The notes under the pieces are model-generated. The model did no database searches, was not told the origin of the DNA, and worked only from the letters and a program-made list of their open reading frames with translations. 64,000 bases of DNA, taken from contig NZ_QPCG01000004.1 of assembly GCF_003351025.1 (NCBI RefSeq), forward strand, positions 372,001 through 436,000, given 5' to 3'. Below, piece after piece: positions 15,327 to 24,242 of the stretch; position 1 is the first letter of the stretch, and each line of letters opens with the position of its first letter. Origin of the DNA: Mucilaginibacter endophyticus (lineage in GTDB: Bacteria; Bacteroidota; Bacteroidia; Sphingobacteriales; Sphingobacteriaceae). The position numbers and the translations under genes were made by a program.

Positions 15327-16010
15327 ATGATACCCGCTTTAATAATTTGGTTATTTAAAAAATATATCCGGCCTGCCCTCCAAAACAAAACTTTTCCAAC
15401 GTTAAATATTTCCGCTCCGCTCAAGTGGATGGCAATGGCAGTTGCTTTACTGTGTCTTGCTGCCGGGGCTGTGGCGCAGGAGCAAACAGTTAAGTACAAC
15501 GTGTTGCACAGCGGCAAGGTGGTTGGTCACATGAACCTGTACCAAAAACGCCAGGGCGATGAGTTATACCTCAAAATGATCTCCGAGGTAAAAATGCGCT
15601 TTATTTTCAGCGTTAAAGTTGATATCCAGGAGGAGAGCATTTTTAATAATGGCAAACTCATCAGTTCTCAGGTTTGCCGTAATGTTAACGGTACCGAAAA
15701 GTGTAACCGTCAAACTAAAGCCATCGCTTCGGGCTACCAAACCATTGCCGAAGGTAAATGCGGCAAGACTGTTGATCAAAAACAAATTGCCGCCAACCTG
15801 ATGTTGTTGTACTGCCGGGAGCCCGAAAACCAGGCGCAGGTATACTCTGATAACTTTCAGCAGTTTTTGCAGGTTAAACAGGTGAGCCCGCATGTATACC
15901 GGATAGACTTGCCCGATGGTAACTACAATTTCTACAGCTATACCAATGGTGTGTGCAGCAAGGTTGATATCCATCACACATTATACACCATCCAGATTCA
16001 GCTGGCGTGA
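15327..16010 (+). CDS. DUF6134-like secreted protein
   Basis: 227 residues. A hydrophobic signal (WMAMAVALLCLAAGAVAQ) ends near residue 51; the 35 residues before it are unusually long, so an internal Met near base 15429 could be the real start. The mature part (VKYNVLHSGKVVGHMNLYQ, EVKMRFIFSVKVDIQEES, SQVCRNVNGT) resembles DUF6134 proteins of Bacteroidota, of unknown function. The ECF sigma gene follows after only about 20 bases, so the two may be co-transcribed. Confidence 0.72.
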   Translation: MIPALIIWLFKKYIRPALQNKTFPTLNISAPLKWMAMAVALLCLAAGAVAQEQTVKYNVLHSGKVVGHMNLYQKRQGDELYLKMISEVKMRFIFSVKVDIQEESIFNNGKLISSQVCRNVNGTEKCNRQTKAIASGYQTIAEGKCGKTVDQKQIAANLMLLYCREPENQAQVYSDNFQQFLQVKQVSPHVYRIDLPDGNYNFYSYTNGVCSKVDIHHTLYTIQIQLA

Positions 16011-16033
16011 TTGATTTTTAACATTTGGGCTCT

Positions 16034-16672
16034 ATGAATTTAACGGCCAAACAAGCTATCTTTAGCGCTAACATCTCCCCTCTTAAAGTGGAATATAGCG
16101 ATAGCACGGCCATTGGTTTAATTAAACAGGGAAGCCAGAAGGCTTTTGAGCGACTTTTTAAAGATCACTTTAAAAGCCTGCATGCCTACGCCTACACTTT
16201 TTTAAAGGATGATGAAATGGCCGAAGAGGTAGTACAAAATGTTTTTTGCCGCATTTGGGAAAAACGCGATCAGCTTAAAACCGATGGCAGTATCAAGGCT
16301 TACCTGTACCGGTCTGTACATAACGAAAGTTTGAACTATTTAAAACACCAGAAGGTACGCGCCAATTTCGGCGTTTATTATGCCGATGAAATGGAGCAGG
16401 TTGGCAATGATGATTCGGCTTCAAAAAAGCTGCTTACGGCCGAACTTCAAAAGCATATTGAAAAAGCACTGAGCGAACTGCCCGAGCAGTGCCGAATCAT
16501 TTTTCAGCTGAGCAGGTTTGAGCAGCTTAAGTACCAGCAAATTGCCGATCAGATGGGACTATCGATCAAAACCATCGAAAACCAGATGGGCAAGGCGCTG
16601 CGGGTAATGCGCCAGAAACTGGCGGAGTTTTTACCCATTATTTTATTGTTATTTATTAATTGGTTTGTATGA
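16034..16672 (+). CDS. ECF RNA polymerase sigma factor (sigma-70 family, Bacteroidales FecI-like type)
   Basis: 212 residues from ATG 16034 (a TTG three codons upstream is less likely). Region 2 is seen in FERLFKDHFKSLHAYAYTFLKDDEMAEEVVQNVFCRIWEKRD, region 4 in ALSELPEQCRIIFQLSRFEQLKYQQIADQMGLSIKTIENQMGKAL. The stop overlaps the FecR start (ATGA at 16669), so sigma and anti-sigma are translationally coupled. Its target is probably the downstream STN-domain protein, by analogy with FecI/FecR/FecA signalling. Confidence 0.93.
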   Translation: MNLTAKQAIFSANISPLKVEYSDSTAIGLIKQGSQKAFERLFKDHFKSLHAYAYTFLKDDEMAEEVVQNVFCRIWEKRDQLKTDGSIKAYLYRSVHNESLNYLKHQKVRANFGVYYADEMEQVGNDDSASKKLLTAELQKHIEKALSELPEQCRIIFQLSRFEQLKYQQIADQMGLSIKTIENQMGKALRVMRQKLAEFLPIILLLFINWFV

Positions 16673-17664
16673 GCTATACCGGTATGCCCATAGATGATGA
16701 TTTGCTGGTGAAATACCTGGTTGGCGAAGCTACGCCAACCGAGGAGGAAGCTATACAGAACTGGATTGCCGCTTCGCCTGCTAACAGGCAGGAGTTTGAT
16801 AATTTTAAACTGATTTGGGATGAGAGCCAGCATATCGCCTCTACCAAAGCCTTGGATGAAGATGCCGCCTATCTCCGCCTGCAAAAAAGGCTAAACAACA
16901 CAACACCGAACGTTGAAGCGCGATCAGCGCAAGTCCGCAAAATGAAACCCAGCTGGTGGATTGGCATAGCGGCATCGTTATTATTGATTTGTACCGTGGC
17001 CTGGCTAACCATCAGTCATTATTATGATAATAGAAACATTGCTTTTGTTAAGATAAACAGCGAGGCTAAAACCCGTACACAAACCCTGCCCGATGGTTCG
17101 GTGGTTACGCTGAACAGTCACAGTACCCTTATTTACCCGGAAAAATTTACAGGTACCATCCGTCCGGTTACTATGCTGGGCGAGGCGTTCTTCAAGGTAA
17201 CGCCTGATAAAACAAAACCTTTTATAATTAAGGTGAACGGTGTAACGGTTAGGGTGGTTGGCACGTCATTCAATGTGAAAAGCCGCGACGATAAAACGCA
17301 GGTAATTGTGGAAACGGGCATTGTTAACGTTAGCGAGAAAAGCAGGAATGTAAATCTTAATCCCGGCGAAAAGGTATTAGTTACAAAAAAGGATGGCCTG
17401 CTGGCTAAGGAGAGCATCAAAGGGCGCTTATATAACTATTATGCAACTCACGAACTGGTTTGCGACGAAACCCCACTACATGAACTGGTAGGTTCGCTGA
17501 ATGAGATTTACGGATCGCATATTGTTATCGGCAACAAGGCTATTAATAATCTGCCTATTACCACGGTGTTTAAAGATCAGTCGTTAGATGAAACGCTGCT
17601 GGTGATTTCTGAGACCTTTAAGATTAAAGTGGAGCGTGGAAAAAAGGGGATTGTGTTGAAGTAA
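16669..17664 (+). CDS. FecR family anti-sigma/signal transducer
   Basis: 331 residues from ATG 16669 (ATGA overlap with the sigma gene). The N-terminal cytoplasmic part (VKYLVGEATPTEEEAIQNWIA) binds sigma. One membrane segment (about 102-121, SWWIGIAASLLLICTVAWLTI) leads to a periplasmic FecR domain (TQTLPDGSVVTLNSHSTLIYP, GEAFFKV, VRVVGTSFNVKS) and a C-terminal DUF4974/STN-like domain (MNGLPITTVF-type region TTVFKDQSLDETLLVISE). It should pass an outer-membrane signal to the ECF sigma. Confidence 0.93.
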   Translation: MSYTGMPIDDDLLVKYLVGEATPTEEEAIQNWIAASPANRQEFDNFKLIWDESQHIASTKALDEDAAYLRLQKRLNNTTPNVEARSAQVRKMKPSWWIGIAASLLLICTVAWLTISHYYDNRNIAFVKINSEAKTRTQTLPDGSVVTLNSHSTLIYPEKFTGTIRPVTMLGEAFFKVTPDKTKPFIIKVNGVTVRVVGTSFNVKSRDDKTQVIVETGIVNVSEKSRNVNLNPGEKVLVTKKDGLLAKESIKGRLYNYYATHELVCDETPLHELVGSLNEIYGSHIVIGNKAINNLPITTVFKDQSLDETLLVISETFKIKVERGKKGIVLK

Positions 17665-17703
17665 GCACTGCACGATAAATAGAAACGGGCATTACTATAA
17701 AAC

Positions 17704-17795
17704 CATGTCATTGCGAGCGAAGCGTGGCAACCGCACGGAAGCAGAACGGCTCTGTATAGTATGCGATTGCTTCGTCGTTCCTCCTCGCAATGACA
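17704..17795. repeat. palindromic repeat family B, copy 2
   Basis: Reads from CATGTCATTGCGAGCGAAGC to CTCCTCGCAATGACA; inverted relative to the copy at 11583. Confidence 0.87.
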
Positions 17796-17808
17796 CAATT
17801 AAAACCAG

Positions 17809-17880
17809 TGTCATGCTGAGCCAGTCGAAGCATGGTGGGTGGGCCTCTGCGCACGACCCTTCGACAGGCTCAGGGTGACA
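17809..17880. repeat. palindromic repeat family C, copy 1
   Basis: TGTCATGCTGAGCCAGTCGA at the left pairs with TCGACAGGCTCAGGGTGACA at the right, around GCCTCTGCGC. Related copies are at 19763-19835 and 47407-47477. Confidence 0.85.
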
Positions 17881-17930
17881 GAGCCCAGCCTTGGTTAATG
17901 ACATATTTTAATATACATGTTAGATATTTT

Positions 17931-19685
17931 ATGTTGTATAAACTACATCGTTACCTAAACTATACCATCTGCCTGCTGTTCCTAACGGCCTTCACTGCCC
18001 ATGCCGATTCCATCCTATCAAAAAACATATCCGTCCATGTAACCGAAATGCGCCTGGGAACGGTGCTAAAAACCATAGAGCAAAAAGAGAATTTTTACTT
18101 TTCTTACAATAGCAATATCGTAAAAACGGATAGCCTTGTTTCCATTAATGCCGATAACTGGACCATCAAAGAAGTGCTTGACCATATGCTCAGCTACCGC
18201 TTTGAATACCGCGAAACCAAGAATTTCATTATCCTGAGATATGCGCCGCTCCAGCTCACCATAGTTACCGACAAAGCCGCAACCGAAGGCGATAGCTACA
18301 GCATCAGCGGAACGGTTACCGACGAGCAAACCGGCCATAAGCTGCCCAATGCCAGCGTGTACTCGCACGAGCAACTACAATCGGTGTTAACCGATAGAGA
18401 AGGTCATTTTGATATGACGCTCCGCAACGAAGGGCAGCCGATCACGCTTACCATCAGCAGGGAGTTTTACAAGGATACTACGGTTACTTTCCTGGCAGAT
18501 GTTAATGTAAGAAGTACCGATACTACCCTGAAGAAAAAACGCAGCCTGCTGGGTTATATACTAAACGATGATTATTCGGGCGTTGAAAATACTGCGCTGG
18601 GTAAGCTTTTTCTCTCTACCAAGCAACAGATCCAGGCAGCTAACCTTGGCGGATTGATTGCACAAGCCCCCTTCCAGGCCTCTGCCATACCGGGCGTAAG
18701 CACCCACGGCAATTTCAGCGGACAGGTAGTAAACGTTGTTTCTCTAAACGCGGTCGGCGGGTATAATGCCGGTGTAGATGGTTTTGAAATGGGTATCATT
18801 TTCAATTTGGATAAAGGCGACGTTGGTGCGGTACAAATAGCTGGGATTTTTAACGTTGTCGGCGGGTCGGTTAATGGCATCCAGGTTGGTGGTTTATACA
18901 ACAATGTATTAGGCAATGTGCGGGGCATTCAACTGGCGCTGCTGCATAACAGTGTAAAGCAAAACATGAACGGTTTGCAGCTATCTGCATTGTACAATCA
19001 TACCCGGGGTTCAGTCCGGGGTATTCAGTTGGGAGCGATAGGCAATATTGCCGGTAAAAACTCCGACGCGTTGCAAATTGGCGGTATTGGCAATATCGCG
19101 CAACAAAAGTTTAGCGGCCTGCAGGTGGCAGGCTTGTTCAATTATGCCAAACACCTTACCGGCGTACAGCTTGCGCTGGTGAACATTGCCGATACATCAT
19201 CGGGGTTTAGTATTGGTCTGCTGAATATTATCAACAGCGGTTATCACAAGCTGGCTGTTTCCACCAACGAAACGCAGAACATCAACCTTGCCTTTAAAAA
19301 TGGCAACAATAAACTGTACACCATTTGGCAGGGCGGCATGCGGGTAGATGGAAACAGTAAACTCTATTCCTTCGGCTTAGGTTTCGGCCGGGAATTTGGT
19401 TTGGGGCAACACCTTGCTATTAATACCGAGATAGGTTCAAGCTACCTGTACCAGGGCACCTGGTTAAAAACCAATCAGCTTAATAAGTTCAATCTGGATT
19501 TTACTTACAAGGTAAGCCGCAAGTTCTCCATTTTCGCCGGGCCATCATTAAACTTTCTATATTCAGATCAGCGGACTCCGGTTGATGGTTATGCCTATGT
19601 CCGGGACCTGCATCATTCTTTTATTCATGATAGCCGCAACTGGACCGGTTGGGTTGGATGGAGTCTCGGAATTAATCTGTTTTAA
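17931..19685 (+). CDS. STN and CarboxypepD-like N-terminus fused to LA_2272-type surface repeats and a C-terminal barrel-like domain
   Basis: 584 residues from ATG 17931; an in-frame ATG at 17898 and an open frame into the repeats upstream give longer but unlikely forms. Order: signal peptide (1-26), STN domain (about 33-105, VTEMRLGTVLKTIEQKENFYFSYN), carboxypeptidase-regulatory-like domain (about 124-200, ISGTVTDEQTGHKLPNASVY). Then come about eight repeats of roughly 20 residues of the form (V/I)xGxQx(G/A)xxxN (about 270-430), typical of LA_2272 surface-repeat proteins, and beta strands ending in Phe. STN domains normally signal to FecR, and the sigma/FecR pair lies directly upstream. What is odd is that no TonB-dependent barrel follows. 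Confidence 0.82.
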   Translation: MLYKLHRYLNYTICLLFLTAFTAHADSILSKNISVHVTEMRLGTVLKTIEQKENFYFSYNSNIVKTDSLVSINADNWTIKEVLDHMLSYRFEYRETKNFIILRYAPLQLTIVTDKAATEGDSYSISGTVTDEQTGHKLPNASVYSHEQLQSVLTDREGHFDMTLRNEGQPITLTISREFYKDTTVTFLADVNVRSTDTTLKKKRSLLGYILNDDYSGVENTALGKLFLSTKQQIQAANLGGLIAQAPFQASAIPGVSTHGNFSGQVVNVVSLNAVGGYNAGVDGFEMGIIFNLDKGDVGAVQIAGIFNVVGGSVNGIQVGGLYNNVLGNVRGIQLALLHNSVKQNMNGLQLSALYNHTRGSVRGIQLGAIGNIAGKNSDALQIGGIGNIAQQKFSGLQVAGLFNYAKHLTGVQLALVNIADTSSGFSIGLLNIINSGYHKLAVSTNETQNINLAFKNGNNKLYTIWQGGMRVDGNSKLYSFGLGFGREFGLGQHLAINTEIGSSYLYQGTWLKTNQLNKFNLDFTYKVSRKFSIFAGPSLNFLYSDQRTPVDGYAYVRDLHHSFIHDSRNWTGWVGWSLGINLF

Positions 19686-19762
19686 ACCCCAATTCTTAAT
19701 TATGTCATGCTGAGTGATTTAAATCCGTTGGCCTGTGAAGGAGAAATGATAAAAGTCGAGGG

Positions 19763-19835
19763 TGTCACCCTGAGCCTGTCGAAGGGTAGCGCGCAGAGGC
19801 CCTGTCCACCATGCTTCGACTGGCTCAGCATGACA
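19763..19835. repeat. palindromic repeat family C, copy 2
   Basis: TGTCACCCTGAGCCTGTCGA to TCGACTGGCTCAGCATGACA, with GCGCAGAGGC in the middle. It lies between the converging surface-repeat and nitrilase genes. Confidence 0.86.
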
Positions 19836-19897
19836 CCCTTTTTTGAAACATGTCATGGGTAGGATTAAAGCAACCATACTCATGCTGCACCCCAATT

Positions 19898-20839
19898 TCA
19901 AAGCCAAACCACTTTTTGAAAACTTTGATGTTCCTGGCCTATAATATCACGGTATAACTTAGGCTTTCTGGCCTGGATGTAACGATAGCCGCCTGCTTTG
20001 GTCAGTTTATCGGGTGTAAGCTCGGCTATTGTAAATTCATTATCTAATGACCGGCATTCGGTCATGATATCGCCGTAAGGATCAATGATCATGGAGCAGC
20101 CGTTTTTTAGCTGATCATCGTCCATTCCTATCGGATTGGAGAACACTGCATAAATGGCATTATCATACGCCCGGGCGGGCAACCATTTCATTAACCATTG
20201 CCTGCCTTTTAAACTATCAAATTCCTGCCGCAACAGTTGCCCATTGGCTTCTTTGTTTTTCCATAGCTCCGGGTCAACAAAACCGGCTCCTGGCCGGGTT
20301 GATGGCGTGCACATGGTAACGTGCGGCATAAAAATTACCTGGGCACCCAGTAACGTGGTTGCGCGTACATTTTCAATTACGTTGTTGTCATAACAAATAA
20401 GGATGCCACACTTCCATCCGTACAAATCAAATACGGTATACGCCGTTCCCGGTAAAAGATGCGGGTTAATAAAAGGATGTAATTTGCGGTGTTTAGCAAT
20501 CAGTCCGGTTTTATCAACGCATACATAGGCTTTAAACAGGTTATCGTCTTTATCCTTTTCAAACAGACCGGCCAGTATAGCGATATCATATCGGCGAGCA
20601 TATTCGATTAACGCCACGATGCTCGGTCCGCCGGGGATTTCTTCGGCAAGGTCAAGCATTTGTGCTTTGTCCAGATTCCGGGCAAACGTATAGCCTGTTA
20701 CCGAACATTCATGAAATGCTATGGCTTTGGCCCCTTTTGCCGCGGCATCAGCGGCCATTTTTTCTATGATTGATAAGTTATAGGCTTTATCTCCGCTTTT
20801 ATTTTCAAACTGCGCCGTGGCTATTGTTAGGGTTTCCAT
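19898..20839 (-). CDS. carbon-nitrogen hydrolase (nitrilase superfamily)
   Basis: 313 residues from the Met of METLTIATAQFENKSGD; the frame is open 23 codons further upstream but that part lacks family similarity. The Glu-Lys-Cys catalytic set is visible: Glu in AFHECSVTGY, Lys in KHRKLHPF, Cys in GILICYDNN. Members cleave nitriles, amides or carbamoyl groups. The extended middle (about 185-230, HVTMCTPSTRPGAG) fits the aliphatic amidase or N-carbamoyl hydrolase side, but the substrate is not fixed. An AraC-type regulator lies immediately upstream on the same strand and probably controls it. Confidence 0.88.
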   Translation of the reverse strand: METLTIATAQFENKSGDKAYNLSIIEKMAADAAAKGAKAIAFHECSVTGYTFARNLDKAQMLDLAEEIPGGPSIVALIEYARRYDIAILAGLFEKDKDDNLFKAYVCVDKTGLIAKHRKLHPFINPHLLPGTAYTVFDLYGWKCGILICYDNNVIENVRATTLLGAQVIFMPHVTMCTPSTRPGAGFVDPELWKNKEANGQLLRQEFDSLKGRQWLMKWLPARAYDNAIYAVFSNPIGMDDDQLKNGCSMIIDPYGDIMTECRSLDNEFTIAELTPDKLTKAGGYRYIQARKPKLYRDIIGQEHQSFQKVVWL

Positions 20840-20916
20840 ATGCTGATCTTGTTTTAACATTCCAAAACTATCAGGAACATAACGAAAGGCATTGTAAAAA
20901 ACCGACAAACGTATTT

Positions 20917-21723
20917 TTAAGCGAGGGGCATAAAATTTATAGCCAGCAAATTATGATTGGCTTTATATTGCAATGGAGTAACACCTGTGTGTTTCCGGAA
21001 AAAGTTGTTAAGATGCGCCTGGTCGTAGTACCCGCAGGCATAGCTCAAACCGCTTACATCTTTTACCGAAGCAAGTTTTTGAAGCTGTTTGAGATAGTTT
21101 TGAAATTTAACCGCGTCAATAAATTTTTTAGGTGAGATCCCTACTTCCTCATTGAACTTACGCTCAAGCTGCCGTTCGGTTACAGGCAGCACATCAAGCA
21201 AGTTTTTAACATTAACAATGCCGCTATGCTTATGAATGATGCTTATAGCCCAATCTGTAATACTTATAGCTATGCTTTTAGAAGCTATCTTTTTCAATAA
21301 AAATTGTTCGGCAATGGCTGCTGCTGTAGAGAGATCCGTGACGTTTGCAATCTGATCTTCAAGGTCGGCACCCTCCTGCCCGAAAAGATCTTTTAAGGGG
21401 ACAGTATTGTTATTAAGTTCATAAGCAGCCACATCAAGCAGGGTTAATAACGCGTTGGGCTGCAAAACCACTATCAGCATAGCCAATTCATTAACCGACA
21501 TAATATCGTTATAACGCGTTATCTGCCCATAAACAAAACTCCCCGGTTGCTTATTGGTAACCCGATGCTGATCGTACTGTAACAACGGCGCTTTTAAATG
21601 AAATACCATTCCGGGATTGCCATCAGAAAACAGGCGGTAATTTATGGCAGTACGCTCATTATGCGCTATAATTAAATAGTGCTTAACAATACCCGAGAGC
21701 AAAGGGTGCGGTGCTATTTGCAT
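20917..21723 (-). CDS. AraC family transcriptional regulator with DUF6597-like N-terminus
   Basis: 268 residues. The C-terminal AraC DNA-binding domain has two helix-turn-helix units (VKNLLDVLPVTERQLERKFNEEVGISPKKF and VSGLSYACGYYDQAHLNNFFRKHTGVTPLQY). The N-terminal part (PHPLLSGIVKHYLIIAHNERTAINYRLFSDGNPGMVFHL) matches the DUF6597-type sensor common in Bacteroidota. It is followed after about 80 bases by the nitrilase-family gene. Inducer unknown. Confidence 0.9.
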   Translation of the reverse strand: MQIAPHPLLSGIVKHYLIIAHNERTAINYRLFSDGNPGMVFHLKAPLLQYDQHRVTNKQPGSFVYGQITRYNDIMSVNELAMLIVVLQPNALLTLLDVAAYELNNNTVPLKDLFGQEGADLEDQIANVTDLSTAAAIAEQFLLKKIASKSIAISITDWAISIIHKHSGIVNVKNLLDVLPVTERQLERKFNEEVGISPKKFIDAVKFQNYLKQLQKLASVKDVSGLSYACGYYDQAHLNNFFRKHTGVTPLQYKANHNLLAINFMPLA

Positions 21724-21832
21724 GATATTATAACGGCTTGATAAAGGTAATCATTATTTTACCTGAGAAACCACTTGATGCTCCCCCTTGGGTACATCGT
21801 TAGGCATAATCGCGATATCAGTGGGCATATCT

Positions 21833-21971
21833 ACTCACCCCGACATCGTTGCGCTTGTCACTCCTCTCTACGCAAGCGTAAAGAGGGGATTCTTTTTTTC
21901 ATTTTTCTTTTCCCTCTATGCGGCGAAGCCGGAGAGAGGGTGGTCCAGCGAAGCGTAGACCGGGTGAGTCA
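21833..21971. repeat. palindromic repeat family D, copy 1
   Basis: Begins ACTCACCCCGACATCG and ends GACCGGGTGAGTC, with internal CTCTCTACGC/GCGGCGAAGCCGGAGAGAG arms. The same element is at 30087-30221. The gap 21724-22032 holds only this. Confidence 0.85.
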
Positions 21972-22032
21972 ACTATGCAACCATTTTCCGCTGCTATTCA
22001 ATAATATCACGCCCCTTTAGGTAGCCGGGGGG

Positions 22033-22866
22033 CTAATATTTCCTATACACATTATAAAGAATATTCAAATCCAGTTGTGTCATTGTTGGTGTTTCGTCAG
22101 TTTGCACAAAGTGGCGTTTAAAGGCAACAATAGCAACCGGCAAATTACTGGTATCATAGCCTATAAGCTTAAGCGCGGTGGCATAATCAAAATTATCCGG
22201 CGGAAGTTCAAGCAGTTCTTCCCGCCAAAAGCCAAAGCCTTTTTGGGCTAACAGTTTCCAGGGGAACAATGGCCCCGGGTCGGGTTTGCGAAGTGGCGCT
22301 ATATCCTGATGCCCTATAAAATTGGCCTGCGGAATGTTGTAGGTTTTCTTGAGCTGAGCCAGCAACGCCAGCAGACTTTTAACCTGTATATCATTAAAAG
22401 GCTCGTGCCCGTTATTATCAATTTCGATACCGATAGAGCAGCTATTCATATCACTAATGCTCCCCCATTTACTGATGCCCGCATGCCAGGCCCGCAGGTA
22501 ATCATTAAGCATGTGGTAAACCTTACCATCTTTACCCACTACATAGTGTGCGCTCACTTGTGGTTTTACTAAGGTAAAAGTAGTGAGGGTTTGCTTAACC
22601 GAATCCTGTGCTGTATAGTGAATGATCACGTAATTGGGCTTGCGCAGATTGAAATTCACGGTGCCCACCCATTCGGAAGGAATGGCCCCGCCGGTGCTGT
22701 CAACCAGCATGGCGGCCTGCTCCCGGCTAATTACTTCAATTAACGAATCGGTTTGTGTATGGTATACTTTGTTGGTGGCGGCGTAAGGCTGTATTTTGGG
22801 CGAACAAGCGCTTAGGGCAGCTATCGAAACAATAAATAATATAGCGCAGATGTTTTTCTTCTCCAT
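22033..22866 (-). CDS. N-acetylmuramoyl-L-alanine amidase lipoprotein (Amidase_2/AmpD type)
   Basis: 277 residues with a lipobox LSAC (Cys21). The amidase-2 fold shows a zinc His in YVIIHYTAQ (His83), SAHYVVGKDGKVYHML, AWHAG and a late GHQDIAPLRKPDPGP that supplies the second His and the Asp ligand. It cleaves the amide between muramic acid and the stem peptide, probably from the outer membrane. A C-terminal segment (about 215-277) has the look of a peptidoglycan-binding-like helix bundle (YATALKLIGYD). It is a single-gene unit. Confidence 0.91.
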   Translation of the reverse strand: MEKKNICAILFIVSIAALSACSPKIQPYAATNKVYHTQTDSLIEVISREQAAMLVDSTGGAIPSEWVGTVNFNLRKPNYVIIHYTAQDSVKQTLTTFTLVKPQVSAHYVVGKDGKVYHMLNDYLRAWHAGISKWGSISDMNSCSIGIEIDNNGHEPFNDIQVKSLLALLAQLKKTYNIPQANFIGHQDIAPLRKPDPGPLFPWKLLAQKGFGFWREELLELPPDNFDYATALKLIGYDTSNLPVAIVAFKRHFVQTDETPTMTQLDLNILYNVYRKY

Positions 22867-22935
22867 GAACCTTGATAAACCCGATTAAGGGGTCTCCTGA
22901 TGATTTAAACCAAGTATACAAAAACCATGCTATAC

Positions 22936-22970
22936 AAAAAAATTGCCTGATGTTTTACAACATCAGGCAA
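22936..22970 (-). terminator. intrinsic terminator of the esterase gene
   Basis: TTGCCTGATGT and ACATCAGGCAA form a perfect 11-base stem; on the minus strand it is followed by a run of seven T. Confidence 0.85.
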
Positions 22971-22996
22971 GCCTCAAATCAAGTTAACCGGGGGCA

Positions 22997-24052
22997 TTAT
23001 TTAGCTAATGCTTTTTTAATTTCGGCAGCAGCATGTAACATGGCAGATTGAGTTGCTGGTACGTTAGCTATTGGGTTAAGCAAACCCCAATCGTGGATCA
23101 TACCGTTGTAACGGATAGCGGTTACTTTAACACCTGCTTCATCCAATTTACGGGCATAGGCTTCGCCTTCATCGCGCAGCACATCGTTTTCGGCAGTCTC
23201 AACTACAGCGGTTGGCAAACCTTTTAACTGATCGGTAGTGGCCTGCAACGGAGAAGCATATATCTGTTTACGTTCATCAGGATTGGTGGTATAATTATCC
23301 CAGAACCATTTCATAGCGTTTTTAGTAAGGAACCTGCCGGTAGCAAACTGATTATATGATTCTGTTTCGAAATTCGCATCGGTTACCGGCCATAACAGTA
23401 CCTGTAACTTAATTTCGGGGCCTTTTTTGTCTTTGGCCATTAACGCAACCACAGCTGCCATATTTCCGCCAACACTATTGCCAACTACGGCTAAACGTTT
23501 GCCATCTACATTAATTTCGGCACCATGGGCCGCAACCCATTTGGTGGCGCTGTAAGCCTGGTTAATAGCTACTGGGTAATGTGCCTCGGGAGATGGGGTA
23601 TAGTTTACAAATACAGCGGCGACACCTGAATTAACTACCAAATCACGAACGAGACGTTTGTGGGTAGGGAAATCGCCAAGTACCCAGCCTCCACCGTGGA
23701 AGAACATGAACACCGGCAACACGCCTTTTGCATTGGCAGGTTTAACAATGTCTAATTTTATTTGCTGACCATCTTCGGTAATGGTTTTCTCAGTAACCGT
23801 GATATCGCTGTAATCAAATTTTACTGATTCTTGCGCGCCGGTTAATACCGCGCGGGCATCTTTTGGCGAAAGTTGTTCAAGCGGTTTTCCTGTACCTGAA
23901 TTAAGCACATTTAAAAATGCTTTAACATTACTTTCTATATGTGGGTCCTGCGCAGGATCAATGGGTTGTACTGTTTGGGCAGATGCGCCGGTGCCTAAAG
24001 CTAAGGCTAATATTACTGTTCCGATTTTGGTAGTTATAGATTGAGTTTTCAT
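22997..24052 (-). CDS. secreted alpha/beta hydrolase (hormone-sensitive-lipase-like esterase)
   Basis: 351 residues from MKTQSITTKIG, which has a signal peptide ending ASA; the frame runs 19 codons further but a TACCTTTG box sits in that stretch, so the shorter start is right. The HSL-type motif HGGGW marks the oxyanion hole, and the nucleophile is in GNSVGG. Asp in ENDVLRDEG and His in MIHDWGLL complete the triad. It should hydrolyse short acyl or acetyl esters in the periplasm. An AraC regulator upstream may control it. Confidence 0.92.
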   Translation of the reverse strand: MKTQSITTKIGTVILALALGTGASAQTVQPIDPAQDPHIESNVKAFLNVLNSGTGKPLEQLSPKDARAVLTGAQESVKFDYSDITVTEKTITEDGQQIKLDIVKPANAKGVLPVFMFFHGGGWVLGDFPTHKRLVRDLVVNSGVAAVFVNYTPSPEAHYPVAINQAYSATKWVAAHGAEINVDGKRLAVVGNSVGGNMAAVVALMAKDKKGPEIKLQVLLWPVTDANFETESYNQFATGRFLTKNAMKWFWDNYTTNPDERKQIYASPLQATTDQLKGLPTAVVETAENDVLRDEGEAYARKLDEAGVKVTAIRYNGMIHDWGLLNPIANVPATQSAMLHAAAEIKKALAK

Positions 24053-24092
24053 TTTGTTATGTATTTGATTTATTATCTCTTTTTGTACACAA

Positions 24093-24123
24093 CAAAGGTA
24101 GGGTGCCAATCAAGGCCACTCAA
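24093..24123 (-). promoter_or_regulatory. housekeeping-type promoter of the esterase gene
   Basis: On the minus strand TTG (24121-24123), 20 bases, then TACCTTTG (24093-24100) fit the Bacteroidota consensus; the start codon follows about 40 bases later. Confidence 0.55.
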
Positions 24124-24242
24124 TGCACGGATGTAGACACGGACAGGACAATTTTCCCCCGGTGCAAACGGAAGCTGTCAGTTGGCGGTTTTTAGCTGAC
24201 TGCAGGCTGATATCAACAGGTAATTCTTAACCACAGGCGTTA

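Noticed and set aside
17832..17930. Longer N-terminus of the surface-repeat protein
   Set aside because: It would be coded by repeat C and lead to an internal signal peptide; ATG 17931 fits the signal peptide.
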